Assembly (NCBI GenBank): GCA_902634935.1 | Contig: CACPMF010000001.1 | Location: 52,614-116,613, forward strand | From: an uncultured Pelagibacteraceae bacterium | Lineage (GTDB): Bacteria > Pseudomonadota > Alphaproteobacteria > Pelagibacterales > Pelagibacteraceae | Direction: 5' to 3' | DNA: 64,000 nt | Shown here: piece after piece, positions 27,422-36,752 of the stretch | Layout of the letters: each line of letters opens with the position of its first letter | Numbering within the stretch: the first letter of the stretch is position 1 | Notes under the pieces: generated by a model | The model's database searches: none | The model's input: the letters and a program-made list of their open reading frames with translations, nothing else | What the model was told of the DNA's origin: nothing | Translations under genes and position numbers: made by a program

Positions 27422-29499
27422 TTGAGAACTTCCCTTTTACCTACATGATTGGCTTTACTCACTTCTCCATTTAATTCCATTTGATCAATTATTCTTGCTG
27501 CACGGTTATATCCAATTTGTAGTTTTCTCTGTAAGAAAGATGTTGAAGCTTTTCTTTCACTTTTGATGATCTCTAGGGCAGTTTCATACAATTCATCTAA
27601 ATTTTCATCATCTTTGTTAGATGATTTTACATCTTTTTCATCTGCAAAATTTAAAATTTCGTCAACGTAATTTGGTTCAGCTTGATTTCTTAAAAAATTA
27701 TTTATTTTTTCAATTTCGTTTTCAGATACAAATGGAGCATGAATTCTTACAATTTTATTCGCAGAGGACATGTAAAGCATATCTCCCTTTCCAAGTAATT
27801 GCTCAGCACCTTGTTCTCCAAGTATTGTTCTACTATCTATTTTAGATGTTACTTGAAAGGATATCCTAGTTGGAAAATTAGCTTTTATGGTTCCTGTAAT
27901 TACATCTACGCTAGGTCTTTGAGTTGCCATAATAATGTGAATTCCAGCAGCTCTGGCCATTTGAGATAACTTTTGAATATAATTTTCAATTTCTTTCCCA
28001 GCAACCAACATAAGGTCGGACATTTCGTCAACAATTACAACAATATATGGCATCGATAATTTATGTTTCTCGTTATAACCATCTATGTTTCTAACCCCAA
28101 CTCTTGTCATTAGTCTATATCTGCTTTCCATTTCTTTGACGACCCATCCTAATACAGATGCAGCTCTTTTTGCCTCGGTAATTACAGGACATAATAAGTG
28201 GGGAATTCCTTCATAAGTAGATAGTTCAAGCATTTTTGGATCGATCAAAATAAATTTGCATTTTTCAGGAGTGTGCCTGTAAAGAAGAGAAAGTATAATT
28301 GTATTTATACAAACCGATTTTCCAGAGCCTGTAGTACCAGCAATCAATAAATGTGGCATAGAACTTAGATCGCCTGTAATAGGCATACCAGAAATACTTT
28401 TTCCAAGAGCAATAGGTAACTTTATTTTTTTTTTTGAAAATTCATTACTAGATATTATTTCACTTAAATAGACGTTTTCTCTTGAAGATTTCGGTAATTC
28501 TATTCCTATAGAACTACTGCCTGGTATGGTAGATATTCTTGCTGACTCAGAACTCGTATTTCTTGCAATATCTTCTGACAAATTAATTATTTTAGATACC
28601 TTTACGCCTGGCGCGGGTTCAAATTCATTTAATGTAACTACTGGACCATTACTAATTTTATTTATTTTTCCTTCCACGCCAAAATCTAATAAAATTTTTT
28701 CAAGTGTCTCCTCATCAACCTTAAATTCTGATGAATTCTCCCTTTCTTTTTTTGTTGGTTTTTTTAAAAATTCCAATGTGGGTAGTTTAAATTTTGCAGG
28801 TTTGATTTCTGTCTCAAGTTTTTTATCAAAAGAAAAATTTTCTTGAATTGATACTCGGCTTACCTCAGCTTCTACATTTTCCTCTATTTCTGTATTTATT
28901 GTAACATTTTCTACTTTGTCTTTTCTTTTAAATAATAAAGATAATTTCTTAATGATATTTAATATGTATGAAATTTTAAAATTTATACTTTTTAAAAAAA
29001 ATAATAATATCAAAAAAATTAATAAGTAATATGAAATTCTTTCTGAACTTTTAATTAGTTTTAATATAAAAGTTTCTTTAAATAGGTTACCTAAGAAACC
29101 ATTATTACCATTTATTATTAACCAATAAGAATTTTCATAAAACACAGAAAAAAACAATGAAGCTAATAAAATATAAAGAATTATAAAAAATGAATTTTCG
29201 ATTATTAATAAAAATTTTTTTGATATAGCAATACCTAAACCTGTAAAAAAAAATGTAAATGGTATAAGTAAAGAGACTAATCCAAAACTTTGGAATAATA
29301 TATCGGATAAAAAACTTCCTTTAGATCCCATTAAATTTCTAATTGGGGTATTTTCTGGGAAAATAAAATTAGGATCTTCTGCGGAATAAGTCACTAAGGA
29401 TATAAAAATAAAAATTGATACTAAAATTACCAATATACCAACTAATTCTGCCAATCTATTAATACAAAAAGTGCCAATTTTATTAATTAATTCTTTCAT
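27418..29499 (-). CDS. ftsK: DNA translocase FtsK
   Basis: I choose ATG 29499 (MKELINKIG); an in-frame TTG at 29508 is possible. The roughly 693-residue protein has an N-terminal membrane domain with four helices, a linker shorter than in E. coli, the motor with Walker A GTTGSGKSV near residue 388 and FILIDPKMLELSTY, the YIVVIVDEMSDLM Walker B, and a C-terminal winged-helix gamma domain (STSFLQRKLQIGYNRAARIIDQME) that reads KOPS. It moves DNA at the septum and activates XerCD. A small inverted repeat, CAAATC-A-GATTTG at 29506-29518, lies just upstream of the ATG. It is followed by lolA. Confidence 0.96.
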   Translation of the reverse strand: MKELINKIGTFCINRLAELVGILVILVSIFIFISLVTYSAEDPNFIFPENTPIRNLMGSKGSFLSDILFQSFGLVSLLIPFTFFFTGLGIAISKKFLLIIENSFFIILYILLASLFFSVFYENSYWLIINGNNGFLGNLFKETFILKLIKSSERISYYLLIFLILLFFLKSINFKISYILNIIKKLSLLFKRKDKVENVTINTEIEENVEAEVSRVSIQENFSFDKKLETEIKPAKFKLPTLEFLKKPTKKERENSSEFKVDEETLEKILLDFGVEGKINKISNGPVVTLNEFEPAPGVKVSKIINLSEDIARNTSSESARISTIPGSSSIGIELPKSSRENVYLSEIISSNEFSKKKIKLPIALGKSISGMPITGDLSSMPHLLIAGTTGSGKSVCINTIILSLLYRHTPEKCKFILIDPKMLELSTYEGIPHLLCPVITEAKRAASVLGWVVKEMESRYRLMTRVGVRNIDGYNEKHKLSMPYIVVIVDEMSDLMLVAGKEIENYIQKLSQMARAAGIHIIMATQRPSVDVITGTIKANFPTRISFQVTSKIDSRTILGEQGAEQLLGKGDMLYMSSANKIVRIHAPFVSENEIEKINNFLRNQAEPNYVDEILNFADEKDVKSSNKDDENLDELYETALEIIKSERKASTSFLQRKLQIGYNRAARIIDQMELNGEVSKANHVGKREVLK

Positions 29500-29561
29500 A
29501 TTACGCAAATCAGATTTGTCACTTTTACCATTATACTATTATTGTTAAAATTAAATAATAA

Positions 29562-30659
29562 ATGAATGCATGTTTAATAGGCTTTAATCTTACAAATTTT
29601 TTATTAGCAATATTGCTTAGTAAAAAAGGTTTTAAAGTAGATATAATTTTTGAAGATAAAAAAACATATAAATTTACAAATAGAACAATAGGTGTATCAA
29701 AAAAAAATGTTGAATTTATCAAATCTTTTTTACAAATTCCCAATCAATATCTTTGGCCAATTAAAGAAATTGAAATTTTTAATTTAAATAATAATCCATC
29801 CAAAAAAATTAAATTTAAAGATAATAAAAATGAGAATTTTTTTATTATAAAGCAAGATTATTTTAACAATCTATCTGAAAGAAAATGTAGAAAGTTAAAA
29901 AATGTTTATTTTAAAAAATATAAAGAAAACGAAATTTTAAAATTAGGAAAAGATAACAGTTATAATTTAATTATAAATTCTCAGTCAAACAATATTCTTA
30001 TGAAAAAGTTTTTTTCAAACAGCATTAAAAAAGATTATGAGAGTTCAGCTTTTACTTCGATAATAAACCATAAAAAATGTGATAACTACAAAGCTGTTCA
30101 AGTTTTTACAAAATATGGACCACTTGCTTTCCTACCGATATCAAGAGATAAAACATCAATAGTTTATTCTGTCCAAAAAAAATTTAGGCTTAATTTAGAT
30201 CAGATTAAAAATGAAATACTAAAGTATTCAAAAAAATATGATTTAAAAAAATTGAATGATCTAGAAAAATTTGAGCTTAAATACAACTTCTCTAGAAAAT
30301 TTATTCATAAAAATATTGTCTGTTTTGGTGATGCCTTACATAAAATTCACCCTTTAGCTGGTCAAGGATTTAATATGACATTAAGAGATTTAAAATTACT
30401 TTTAAATATAATTGAAAATAGAATAAATTATGGCTTAGAAATTGATAGATCAACGCTAATAGAGTTTAAAGATAAAAGTAAACATTTAAATTATATTTTT
30501 GGTGTTGGAATAAACCTTATCAATGAATTTTTTAAATTAGATAGTAGATTTAATGGTAAATTATCAGATAATATTTTTAGTTTCTTAGATTCAAATGAAT
30601 TGTTTAAAAAAAATTCAATTTTAATTGCTGATAAGGGTATAAACTTTGCTACTGAATAG
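29562..30659 (+). CDS. UbiH/UbiF/COQ6-like FAD-dependent monooxygenase
   Basis: The 365-residue protein is about 30-40 residues shorter than usual ubiquinone hydroxylases. The C-terminal FAD signature is intact: CFGDALHKIHPLAGQGFNMTLRD near residue 251. The N-terminal dinucleotide fold is degenerate: LIGFNLTNFLLA in place of VGGGxxGxxxA, so two key glycines are Asn. The context (next to ftsK) and C-terminal motif favour a role in ubiquinone ring hydroxylation, but activity is uncertain because of the altered loop. The 3' end overlaps the LON-domain gene by 11 bases. Confidence 0.72.
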   Translation: MNACLIGFNLTNFLLAILLSKKGFKVDIIFEDKKTYKFTNRTIGVSKKNVEFIKSFLQIPNQYLWPIKEIEIFNLNNNPSKKIKFKDNKNENFFIIKQDYFNNLSERKCRKLKNVYFKKYKENEILKLGKDNSYNLIINSQSNNILMKKFFSNSIKKDYESSAFTSIINHKKCDNYKAVQVFTKYGPLAFLPISRDKTSIVYSVQKKFRLNLDQIKNEILKYSKKYDLKKLNDLEKFELKYNFSRKFIHKNIVCFGDALHKIHPLAGQGFNMTLRDLKLLLNIIENRINYGLEIDRSTLIEFKDKSKHLNYIFGVGINLINEFFKLDSRFNGKLSDNIFSFLDSNELFKKNSILIADKGINFATE

Positions 30660-31293
30660 TTTTGTTTGTGAAACTAAAATTAGTGTAAGTAACTAATATT
30701 TCTTCTAACTTCTTTTTTCTATCAACTAAGTTCTTAGTCTCTAATAAGATCTGTTTTTCCTCTAATGTAAATGGTGAAGCCATAGATAACGTATTTATTG
30801 TTTGTCTAACGTTTTGTTTCTCAAGATCATTCCAATTAATTTGGTAACCTTGTTGCTCAAATAGTTTCTTAAGGTCATTAAAGACCTGTTTTAAATCAGA
30901 AAATTTTACTTGCTCATTGTTTTCAATTAAGTCATTAGAAAATTTTTCAAAATTTACCTCACATTCTCTATAAAGTTTATCCGAATTTATTTCACTAATT
31001 GTTTCGTATCTACATACTCCATTTAAAACTATTAGATATCTGCCATCTTCTGTTTCATTAAAACTTGTAATTTTTCCAACACAACCAATTTTATGAAGAT
31101 CGGGTTTTTTTAAATTTCCAGTTTTCTTAGGCTGTATCATTCCAATATATCTGTTGCTTTTCATACTATCATCTATCATTTGTATATATCTTGGCTCAAA
31201 AATATTTAATGGGACTGTAGTTTTAGGAAAAATTATAAAATTAGACAGCGGAAAAATGGGAATTTTTTTTGGTAAATCTTTATTTAACATCAT
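30649..31293 (-). CDS. LON N-terminal (substrate-binding) domain protein
   Basis: The 214-residue protein consists of the Lon N-terminal domain only: IPIFPLSNFIIFPKTTVPLNIFEPRY near residues 11-36, then GCVGKITSFNETEDGRYLIVLNG, and a helical C-terminal part ending before any ATPase domain. Stand-alone LON domain proteins are widespread in alphaproteobacteria, often beside a thioredoxin-type gene. Function is unknown; substrate recognition or chaperone-like binding is presumed. No protease residues are present. Confidence 0.88.
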   Translation of the reverse strand: MMLNKDLPKKIPIFPLSNFIIFPKTTVPLNIFEPRYIQMIDDSMKSNRYIGMIQPKKTGNLKKPDLHKIGCVGKITSFNETEDGRYLIVLNGVCRYETISEINSDKLYRECEVNFEKFSNDLIENNEQVKFSDLKQVFNDLKKLFEQQGYQINWNDLEKQNVRQTINTLSMASPFTLEEKQILLETKNLVDRKKKLEEILVTYTNFSFTNKTIQ

Positions 31294-31342
31294 AATTATT
31301 TAATTTAAAATTGAATATATAGTATTAAACCATATTATTTCA

Positions 31343-32995
31343 ATGAGAGAAAATAATTTAAATTTTAATAGATCAAAAATTTTCAGACTTTTTCAAGATA
31401 AAAAATATTCCAAAATATCTAAAATTTCTAAATCGGTGCTTAAAACTTTTAGTAAAGATAGAGAGATTTACAAAATTGTTATATTTAGCGAACTAAGCGA
31501 AAAAAATTTTAACAAAGCTAAAATAGTATCCGAAAAACTACTTGACTTGAGTGATGATGCTGAAACCAATTATATACACGGCAATGTTTTAAAATCTCAA
31601 AAAAAATTTAAAGAGGCAATAATTTTTTATCAAAAAGCAATTGATTATAAAAAAGATTATTTTGAAGCATATAACAATCTCGCAACATCACAAAAGCATA
31701 TTGGTTTAAAAGATAAAGCATTTGAGAATTACAAACATGCTATTAAATTGAAAGAAAACAATTTAGAGGCACACTATAACCTAGCGAATCTATTTTATGA
31801 TGAAAAAAGGTTTGATGAGGCTTTTGAAAACTATGAGAGAGTAATTAAAATTAATAATAATTTTCCACAATCATATTTATCAATAGGTCTTATTTATTCT
31901 ATTCAAGGAAAATTTGAAGAAGCGAAAAATTATTTTTTAAAAGCTATTGAGAGAGATAAATTTTTGACCGAGGCATATGTTTATTACGTAACTACAAGGA
32001 AAATTGATAAAAATGATAATATAATACCAATTTTAAAGGAGCTTATAAAAAATAATAATCTCCATCCTAAGTACGAGCAAGACATCTCATATGCACTTAG
32101 TAAAGTATATTTCGATATAGAAAATGTTGATCTTGGATTTAAATATTTAACAAAAGCAAAAAAATTATACTTAAAAAAAATTGACTTCTCAATTGAAGGA
32201 GAAAAAGATTCGTTTAAAAAAGTAAAAAATTACTTCTCAATAAATAAATTTAACATTATAGATTTTAAGGATACTTATAAAGTTAGTCCGATATTTATAA
32301 TAGGTATGCCAAGGTCAGGCACAAGTCTAATAGAGCAAATAATATCAACACACTCTGAAGTTTTTGGCGCTGGAGAACTAAAGATTATGCCCAGAATTTT
32401 CTATGATGCTAATTGGAACGAAAAAACTAATCCAGAAGAGCTTTTCAGATTTGTGAGAAAAGAATATTTATCAAATATAGAAAAAATTGATACTTCAAAA
32501 AAATTTATTGTGGATAAAATGCCTTTTAATTTTTTTGCTGTGGGTTTCATTCTTAACTCAATTCCAGAGGCAAAGATCATTCACATGTCAAGAAATCCGA
32601 TGGCTGTTTGTTGGTCAAATTATAAGTCTAATTTTTTCGATAACACCGGCATGGATTATGCTCACAAATTAGAAAGTATAGCAGAATATTATATAATTTA
32701 TAATGAAATGATGAATTTTTGGAGAGATAAATACCCCATGAGACTTATAGAAATTGATTATGATAAATTTGTTTTAGATTATGAAACTAACTCAAAATTA
32801 GTCATAGCGAAAATTGGCCTTAATTGGGAAAATGAAATTTTAAAATTTTATAAAAATAAAAGAGTGGTCGAAACAAATTCATTGTTGCAAGTTAGAGACA
32901 AAGTATATCAAGATAGTTCACAAAAGTGGAAAAAATATAAACAATACTTAACCCCAGTTATGGAAATACTTAAAAAGAATAATATTAAATTCTAA
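31343..32995 (+). CDS. TPR-repeat protein fused to a sulfotransferase domain
   Basis: The 550-residue protein has tetratricopeptide repeats over about residues 60-215 (AYNNLATSQKHIGLKDKAFENY, AHYNLANLFYDEKRFDEAFENY are representative) and a C-terminal sulfotransferase domain. That domain has the 5'-phosphosulfate-binding loop IGMPRSGTSLIEQ near residue 326 and the 3'-phosphate motif HMSRNPMAVCWSNY near residue 415. It should transfer sulfate from PAPS to an unknown acceptor. The following two sulfotransferase genes suggest a shared pathway, perhaps surface glycan or lipid sulfation. Confidence 0.85.
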   Translation: MRENNLNFNRSKIFRLFQDKKYSKISKISKSVLKTFSKDREIYKIVIFSELSEKNFNKAKIVSEKLLDLSDDAETNYIHGNVLKSQKKFKEAIIFYQKAIDYKKDYFEAYNNLATSQKHIGLKDKAFENYKHAIKLKENNLEAHYNLANLFYDEKRFDEAFENYERVIKINNNFPQSYLSIGLIYSIQGKFEEAKNYFLKAIERDKFLTEAYVYYVTTRKIDKNDNIIPILKELIKNNNLHPKYEQDISYALSKVYFDIENVDLGFKYLTKAKKLYLKKIDFSIEGEKDSFKKVKNYFSINKFNIIDFKDTYKVSPIFIIGMPRSGTSLIEQIISTHSEVFGAGELKIMPRIFYDANWNEKTNPEELFRFVRKEYLSNIEKIDTSKKFIVDKMPFNFFAVGFILNSIPEAKIIHMSRNPMAVCWSNYKSNFFDNTGMDYAHKLESIAEYYIIYNEMMNFWRDKYPMRLIEIDYDKFVLDYETNSKLVIAKIGLNWENEILKFYKNKRVVETNSLLQVRDKVYQDSSQKWKKYKQYLTPVMEILKKNNIKF

Positions 32996-32998
32996 ATA

Positions 32999-33850
32999 AT
33001 GATTTTTTGGATAGCCTCTTACCCTAAAAGTGGAAACACATGGATAAGATCACTTCTTTGCTCTTATTATTATACAGATGATGGAGTATTCACAGATGAT
33101 GTATTATTAAAAAATATAGGACAATTTCCTGAAAAAAAATATTTTAAAAAATTTGATTACAATATTTCAGTTCCTGGTGATACAGCTAGATTTTGGATTA
33201 AAGCGCAAGAGTTAATTAATCATGACAAAAAACTAAGATTTTTTAAAACACACAACTTTTTAGGAATGATTAATAATACCCAGTTTACAAATGAAAAATA
33301 TACCTTAGGTGCAATATATATTTTAAGAGATCCAAGAAATATTATTACTTCACTGAAACACCATTTTGAAATGAGTTACGAAGAATCTTTAAAGTTTATG
33401 CTAAATGAAAGAAAATTTACTTACGATTACTTTAAAAAAAATGATTATGGAGATTTTCAATTTATAAGTTCTTGGGAAAAAAATTACCAAACTTGGATAA
33501 ATAATAAAATTTTTCCAACTTTAGTTATTAAATATGAAGACTTGATTAATAATACTTATGATGAGTTCAAAAAAATTGTTAATTTTATAGATAATTTAAT
33601 AAATAAAAAAAATAAATTTAATAAAAAAAAAATTTTAAATTCTCTTTCTAGTACTAGTTTTTCAAACTTAAAAAAAATTGAGAATACAAAAGGTTTTTCA
33701 GAGTCTTTGAATTCCAAAACTGACAATAAAAAAATACCTTTTTTTCACTTAGGCCCTGAAAACAATTGGAAAAATAAGTTGAACAAAGATTTTAAAATTA
33801 AAGTAAATGAAGTATTTAAAAAGAATTTAGTAGAATTACGTTATCTTTAA
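32999..33850 (+). CDS. Sulfotransferase domain protein (paralogue A)
   Basis: The 283-residue protein has the PAPS loop SYPKSGNTWIRSLL at residues 7-20 and the 3'-phosphate-binding YILRDPRNIITSLKHH near residues 108-123. The C-terminal GxxGxWK-type motif is reduced to LGPENNWKNKL. No signal peptide is present, so it is cytoplasmic. It begins three bases after the TPR-sulfotransferase. It is clearly paralogous to the gene at 34027: both share PRNIITS and the overall plan. The acceptor substrate is unknown. Confidence 0.86.
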   Translation: MIFWIASYPKSGNTWIRSLLCSYYYTDDGVFTDDVLLKNIGQFPEKKYFKKFDYNISVPGDTARFWIKAQELINHDKKLRFFKTHNFLGMINNTQFTNEKYTLGAIYILRDPRNIITSLKHHFEMSYEESLKFMLNERKFTYDYFKKNDYGDFQFISSWEKNYQTWINNKIFPTLVIKYEDLINNTYDEFKKIVNFIDNLINKKNKFNKKKILNSLSSTSFSNLKKIENTKGFSESLNSKTDNKKIPFFHLGPENNWKNKLNKDFKIKVNEVFKKNLVELRYL

Positions 33851-33917
33851 TTTTTTTAGCAAATTTTCCCTATTGCTTAATAAAGAAAAAACTACTACCT
33901 TTAAAATAATGTATTAA

Positions 33918-33992
33918 GCGGGCATAGCTCAGTGGTAGAGCGTCTCGTTGCCAACGAGAAGGTCGTGGGTTCGAGTCCCATTGCCCGCTCCA
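33918..33992 (+). tRNA. tRNA-Gly (anticodon GCC)
   Basis: The sequence folds as a standard cloverleaf: acceptor GCGGGCA/TGCCCGC, D arm GCTC-AGTGGTA-GAGC, anticodon stem TCTCG/CGAGA with loop TTGCCAA (anticodon GCC), a 5-base variable loop and T arm GTGGG-TTCGAGT-CCCAT. The CCA end (33990-33992) is encoded. It reads GGC/GGU glycine codons. The gene lies between two sulfotransferase paralogues. Confidence 0.98.
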
Positions 33993-34026
33993 AGAACATT
34001 AAAAAAATTAAAAATACTATCAAATA

Positions 34027-34863
34027 ATGATTATTTGGATTGCTTCATATCCCAAAAGCGGAAATACCTATTTACGATCATTCTTAAGTTCGTATTACTT
34101 TAGTAAAAATGGAAAATTTGATTTTACTTTATTAAGTAATATTAAAAATTTTCCAGGAATACATTTTTCAAAAAATAGATCAGATAGTAATTTTGAAGCG
34201 AGTAGGAATTGGCTTATTAATCAAAATTATTTTTTTAAGAAAGATAAATTAAACTTTCTAAAAACGCATAATTCAATGAAACTTTTTGAAGGAAACAGAT
34301 TTACCACTAATGATCAAACTATTGGTGCAATTTATATATATAGAGATCCAAGAAATATTATTACATCATTTAAAAATCATTATTCAATGACTTACCAAAG
34401 TGCTTTTGATTTTATGATAGATGATAACAGCTTCATTATTCAAGATTCATATGACAATGACAAAAGCAATTTTACCTACTTAGGATCTTGGGCTAGTCAT
34501 TACAAATCGTGGTTCTCTATTAAAGATTTTAAGATAATGTTAATTAAGTATGAAGATCTCCAAGATAAAAAATTTGAAATTTTCTTTAATGTAATAAAAT
34601 TTATAAATTCTTTTGTAAATAAAGATGAGAAAGTTAATGAAGATAAATTAGAAAATTCAATAAAAACAACTAATTTTTCTGTTTTGAAAAACAATGAGAG
34701 AAATTATGGCTTTGTTGAGTCTGTTAAGTCTAAAAAAAATGGTCAAAAAATAAGTTTTTTTAATTTGGGTTTTAATAATAGATGGAAAAAAAATTTACCT
34801 CAAAATTTTCAAACAAGTATGAGCGATTATTTTAAAGAAGACTTGAAATTTCTGGAATACTAG
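34027..34863 (+). CDS. Sulfotransferase domain protein (paralogue B)
   Basis: The 278-residue protein has SYPKSGNTYLRSFL at residues 7-20 and YIYRDPRNIITSFKNHYSMTY near 104-124, matching the PAPS-binding loops of sulfotransferases. It is a diverged paralogue of the gene at 32999, with the same length and with matching segments from end to end. The tRNA-Gly gene separates the two, so either the tandem duplicates flank an old tRNA or the region was rearranged at the tRNA. The acceptor is unknown. Confidence 0.86.
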   Translation: MIIWIASYPKSGNTYLRSFLSSYYFSKNGKFDFTLLSNIKNFPGIHFSKNRSDSNFEASRNWLINQNYFFKKDKLNFLKTHNSMKLFEGNRFTTNDQTIGAIYIYRDPRNIITSFKNHYSMTYQSAFDFMIDDNSFIIQDSYDNDKSNFTYLGSWASHYKSWFSIKDFKIMLIKYEDLQDKKFEIFFNVIKFINSFVNKDEKVNEDKLENSIKTTNFSVLKNNERNYGFVESVKSKKNGQKISFFNLGFNNRWKKNLPQNFQTSMSDYFKEDLKFLEY

Positions 34864-34876
34864 GGATAAATAAGAA

Positions 34877-35221
34877 ATGGAAGATTTAGCTGAAAAAAAA
34901 TGCATACCCTGTGAGGGAAATATTCCTCCTTTTAAAATAGAGGAAATACATAAGTATTTAAAAAAAGTTGACGGTTGGTCAGTTAAAGAAGATGGTCTCG
35001 ATGGGTATCACTTAATAAAAGATTTTAAATTTGAAAATTTTTTAAAAAGCCAAGAATTTGTTAACAAAGTTGGTAAAATTGCTGAGGAAGAAGGCCATCA
35101 CCCTGATATATGGTTTGGATGGGGCTATGCCAAAATAAAAATCTATACCCATGCTATTAAAGGTTTGGCTGAAAGTGATTTTATATTGGCAGCAAAAATT
35201 GATAAAAATTCTAATGTTTAA
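34877..35221 (+). CDS. phhB: Pterin-4a-carbinolamine dehydratase
   Basis: The 114-residue protein carries the PCD signature EEGHHPDIWFGWGYAKIKIYTH near residues 74-95, with the catalytic His pair and the later THAIKGL...D elements. It dehydrates 4a-hydroxytetrahydropterin to quinonoid dihydropterin. The N-terminus has KKCIPCEGNIPPF with a Cys pair, common in the family. No phenylalanine hydroxylase is in the window; a molybdopterin-related role is an alternative known for homologues. It overlaps convergent purH by 11 bases. Confidence 0.9.
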   Translation: MEDLAEKKCIPCEGNIPPFKIEEIHKYLKKVDGWSVKEDGLDGYHLIKDFKFENFLKSQEFVNKVGKIAEEEGHHPDIWFGWGYAKIKIYTHAIKGLAESDFILAAKIDKNSNV

Positions 35222-36752
35222 AGTGACGTGTTTTTGAAAATACAAGAACAGTCTCTGTTTCATTAGCATATTTGATAATTTCTTTATCCCTAATTGAACC
35301 ATAAGGTTGAATAACTGCGCTTACGCCTGCTTGAACTAGAGTTTCAATCCCATCTATAAAAGGAAAAAAAGCATCAGAAGCAGCAACTACTTCATCAGTA
35401 TTTTTAATTTTTTGAAAGTTATTCATTTTATCAATTGCAATTTTACAACTATCTAGGCGGCTTGGTTGACCTGATCCTATTCCAACAGTTCTTGCATTCG
35501 AAGTAAGTACGATTGCATTGGACTTAACATATCTACAAACATTAAAGGCAAAGATTAGCTCTCTAAATAATTTAGATGATGGTTTTTTTTTAGAAACTAT
35601 TTTAAAGTTTTTACTTTCAAACTTTTTATTATCAGGAGATTGTACAAGTATAGAATCAAAATTTGAGATAATACTACTTTTGTTTTGTAATCTAATTTTT
35701 GAAGAGTCTATTATTCTTAAATTCTTTCTTTTTTTTAAGATTTTAACAGCACCTTTTTCATAACCATTTCCAATTATTACTTCAAAATAAGTTTTAGATA
35801 ATTCAAATGCTAGTTTTGTATTGATCTTAAAGTTACAAGAGACAATTCCACCAAAAGCACTTATAGGATCGGAAGTTAGTGCTTCTTTAAAACTTCTAAC
35901 CTTGTTTTTATTTATTGATACACCACAGGGATTTGCGTGTTTAACAATTACTGTTCCAATTCCAGCTGGTAAAGATTTTGATGTGTTAAGCGCTGCATAT
36001 ATATCGTTATAGTTATTGTAGCTTAGTCTTTTTCCATGCAACTGATTTAAGTTAGTTGATAAAGAATAGCTATATATTGATGCAATTTGATGGGGATTTT
36101 CTCCATATCTTAGTTTTTCAACTAGATTTGTTGATATCACCTTCTTAACTGGAAAATTTGTCTTATTTTTCTCAATAAAGTAATTTGAAATCATAGCATC
36201 ATAAGATGCGGTTTCAGTAAAAGCTTCCTCAGACATTTTTTGTCTAAAAGATAACGAGGTTGATCCTTTATTTTCATTTAATTCTGTTATTAAATTTTCG
36301 TATTGATCCAATTTTGTAATAATTACTACATCTTTATAATTTTTTCCTGCCGCTCTAGCCATTGTTGGACCACCAATATCAATATTTTCTATAATTTTAT
36401 TGTGGTTTTTACTTTCCTTAAGTGTTTTTTCGAATGGGTAAAAATTTAATATTATTAAGTCTATATTTTCAAAATTATAGGATTTCATTTCAATTTTGTG
36501 AGATTTTTTATCTCTTTCATTTAAAATTCCAGCATGAATTTTTGGGTGCAAAGTTTTCACTCTTCCATCAAGAATTTCTGGAAATTTGGTAAAGTCTGAA
36601 ACTTCATTACATCTATAACCAAGTTTTTTTATCTCTTTAAATGTTCCACCAGAGCTTATAATTTTAATCCTAAATTTTTTAAGAACTGTTAAAATTTTTT
36701 GAAGGTTATGTTTATCTGAAACCGAAATTAGAGCCTGTGAAATTTTTTTCAT
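35211..36752 (-). CDS. purH: Bifunctional AICAR formyltransferase/IMP cyclohydrolase
   Basis: The 513-residue protein has the N-terminal MGS-like IMP cyclohydrolase domain (ALISVSDKHNL, KIISSGGTFKEI, DGRVKTLHPKIHAGIL) and the C-terminal transformylase with KHANPCGVSI near residue 262, where the catalytic Lys-His lies, and ASDAFFPFIDGIE. It does the last two steps of IMP synthesis. Its start overlaps the heparinase-like gene stop by four bases (ATGA), a gene order (rpe region, heparinase-like, purH) known in alphaproteobacteria. Confidence 0.97.
   Translation of the reverse strand: MKKISQALISVSDKHNLQKILTVLKKFRIKIISSGGTFKEIKKLGYRCNEVSDFTKFPEILDGRVKTLHPKIHAGILNERDKKSHKIEMKSYNFENIDLIILNFYPFEKTLKESKNHNKIIENIDIGGPTMARAAGKNYKDVVIITKLDQYENLITELNENKGSTSLSFRQKMSEEAFTETASYDAMISNYFIEKNKTNFPVKKVISTNLVEKLRYGENPHQIASIYSYSLSTNLNQLHGKRLSYNNYNDIYAALNTSKSLPAGIGTVIVKHANPCGVSINKNKVRSFKEALTSDPISAFGGIVSCNFKINTKLAFELSKTYFEVIIGNGYEKGAVKILKKRKNLRIIDSSKIRLQNKSSIISNFDSILVQSPDNKKFESKNFKIVSKKKPSSKLFRELIFAFNVCRYVKSNAIVLTSNARTVGIGSGQPSRLDSCKIAIDKMNNFQKIKNTDEVVAASDAFFPFIDGIETLVQAGVSAVIQPYGSIRDKEIIKYANETETVLVFSKTRHFKH

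Noticed and set aside
33851..34026. tRNA-Gly as an integration site for a mobile element
   Set aside because: No integrase, no direct repeat of the tRNA 3' end and no phage-like genes are visible next to it.
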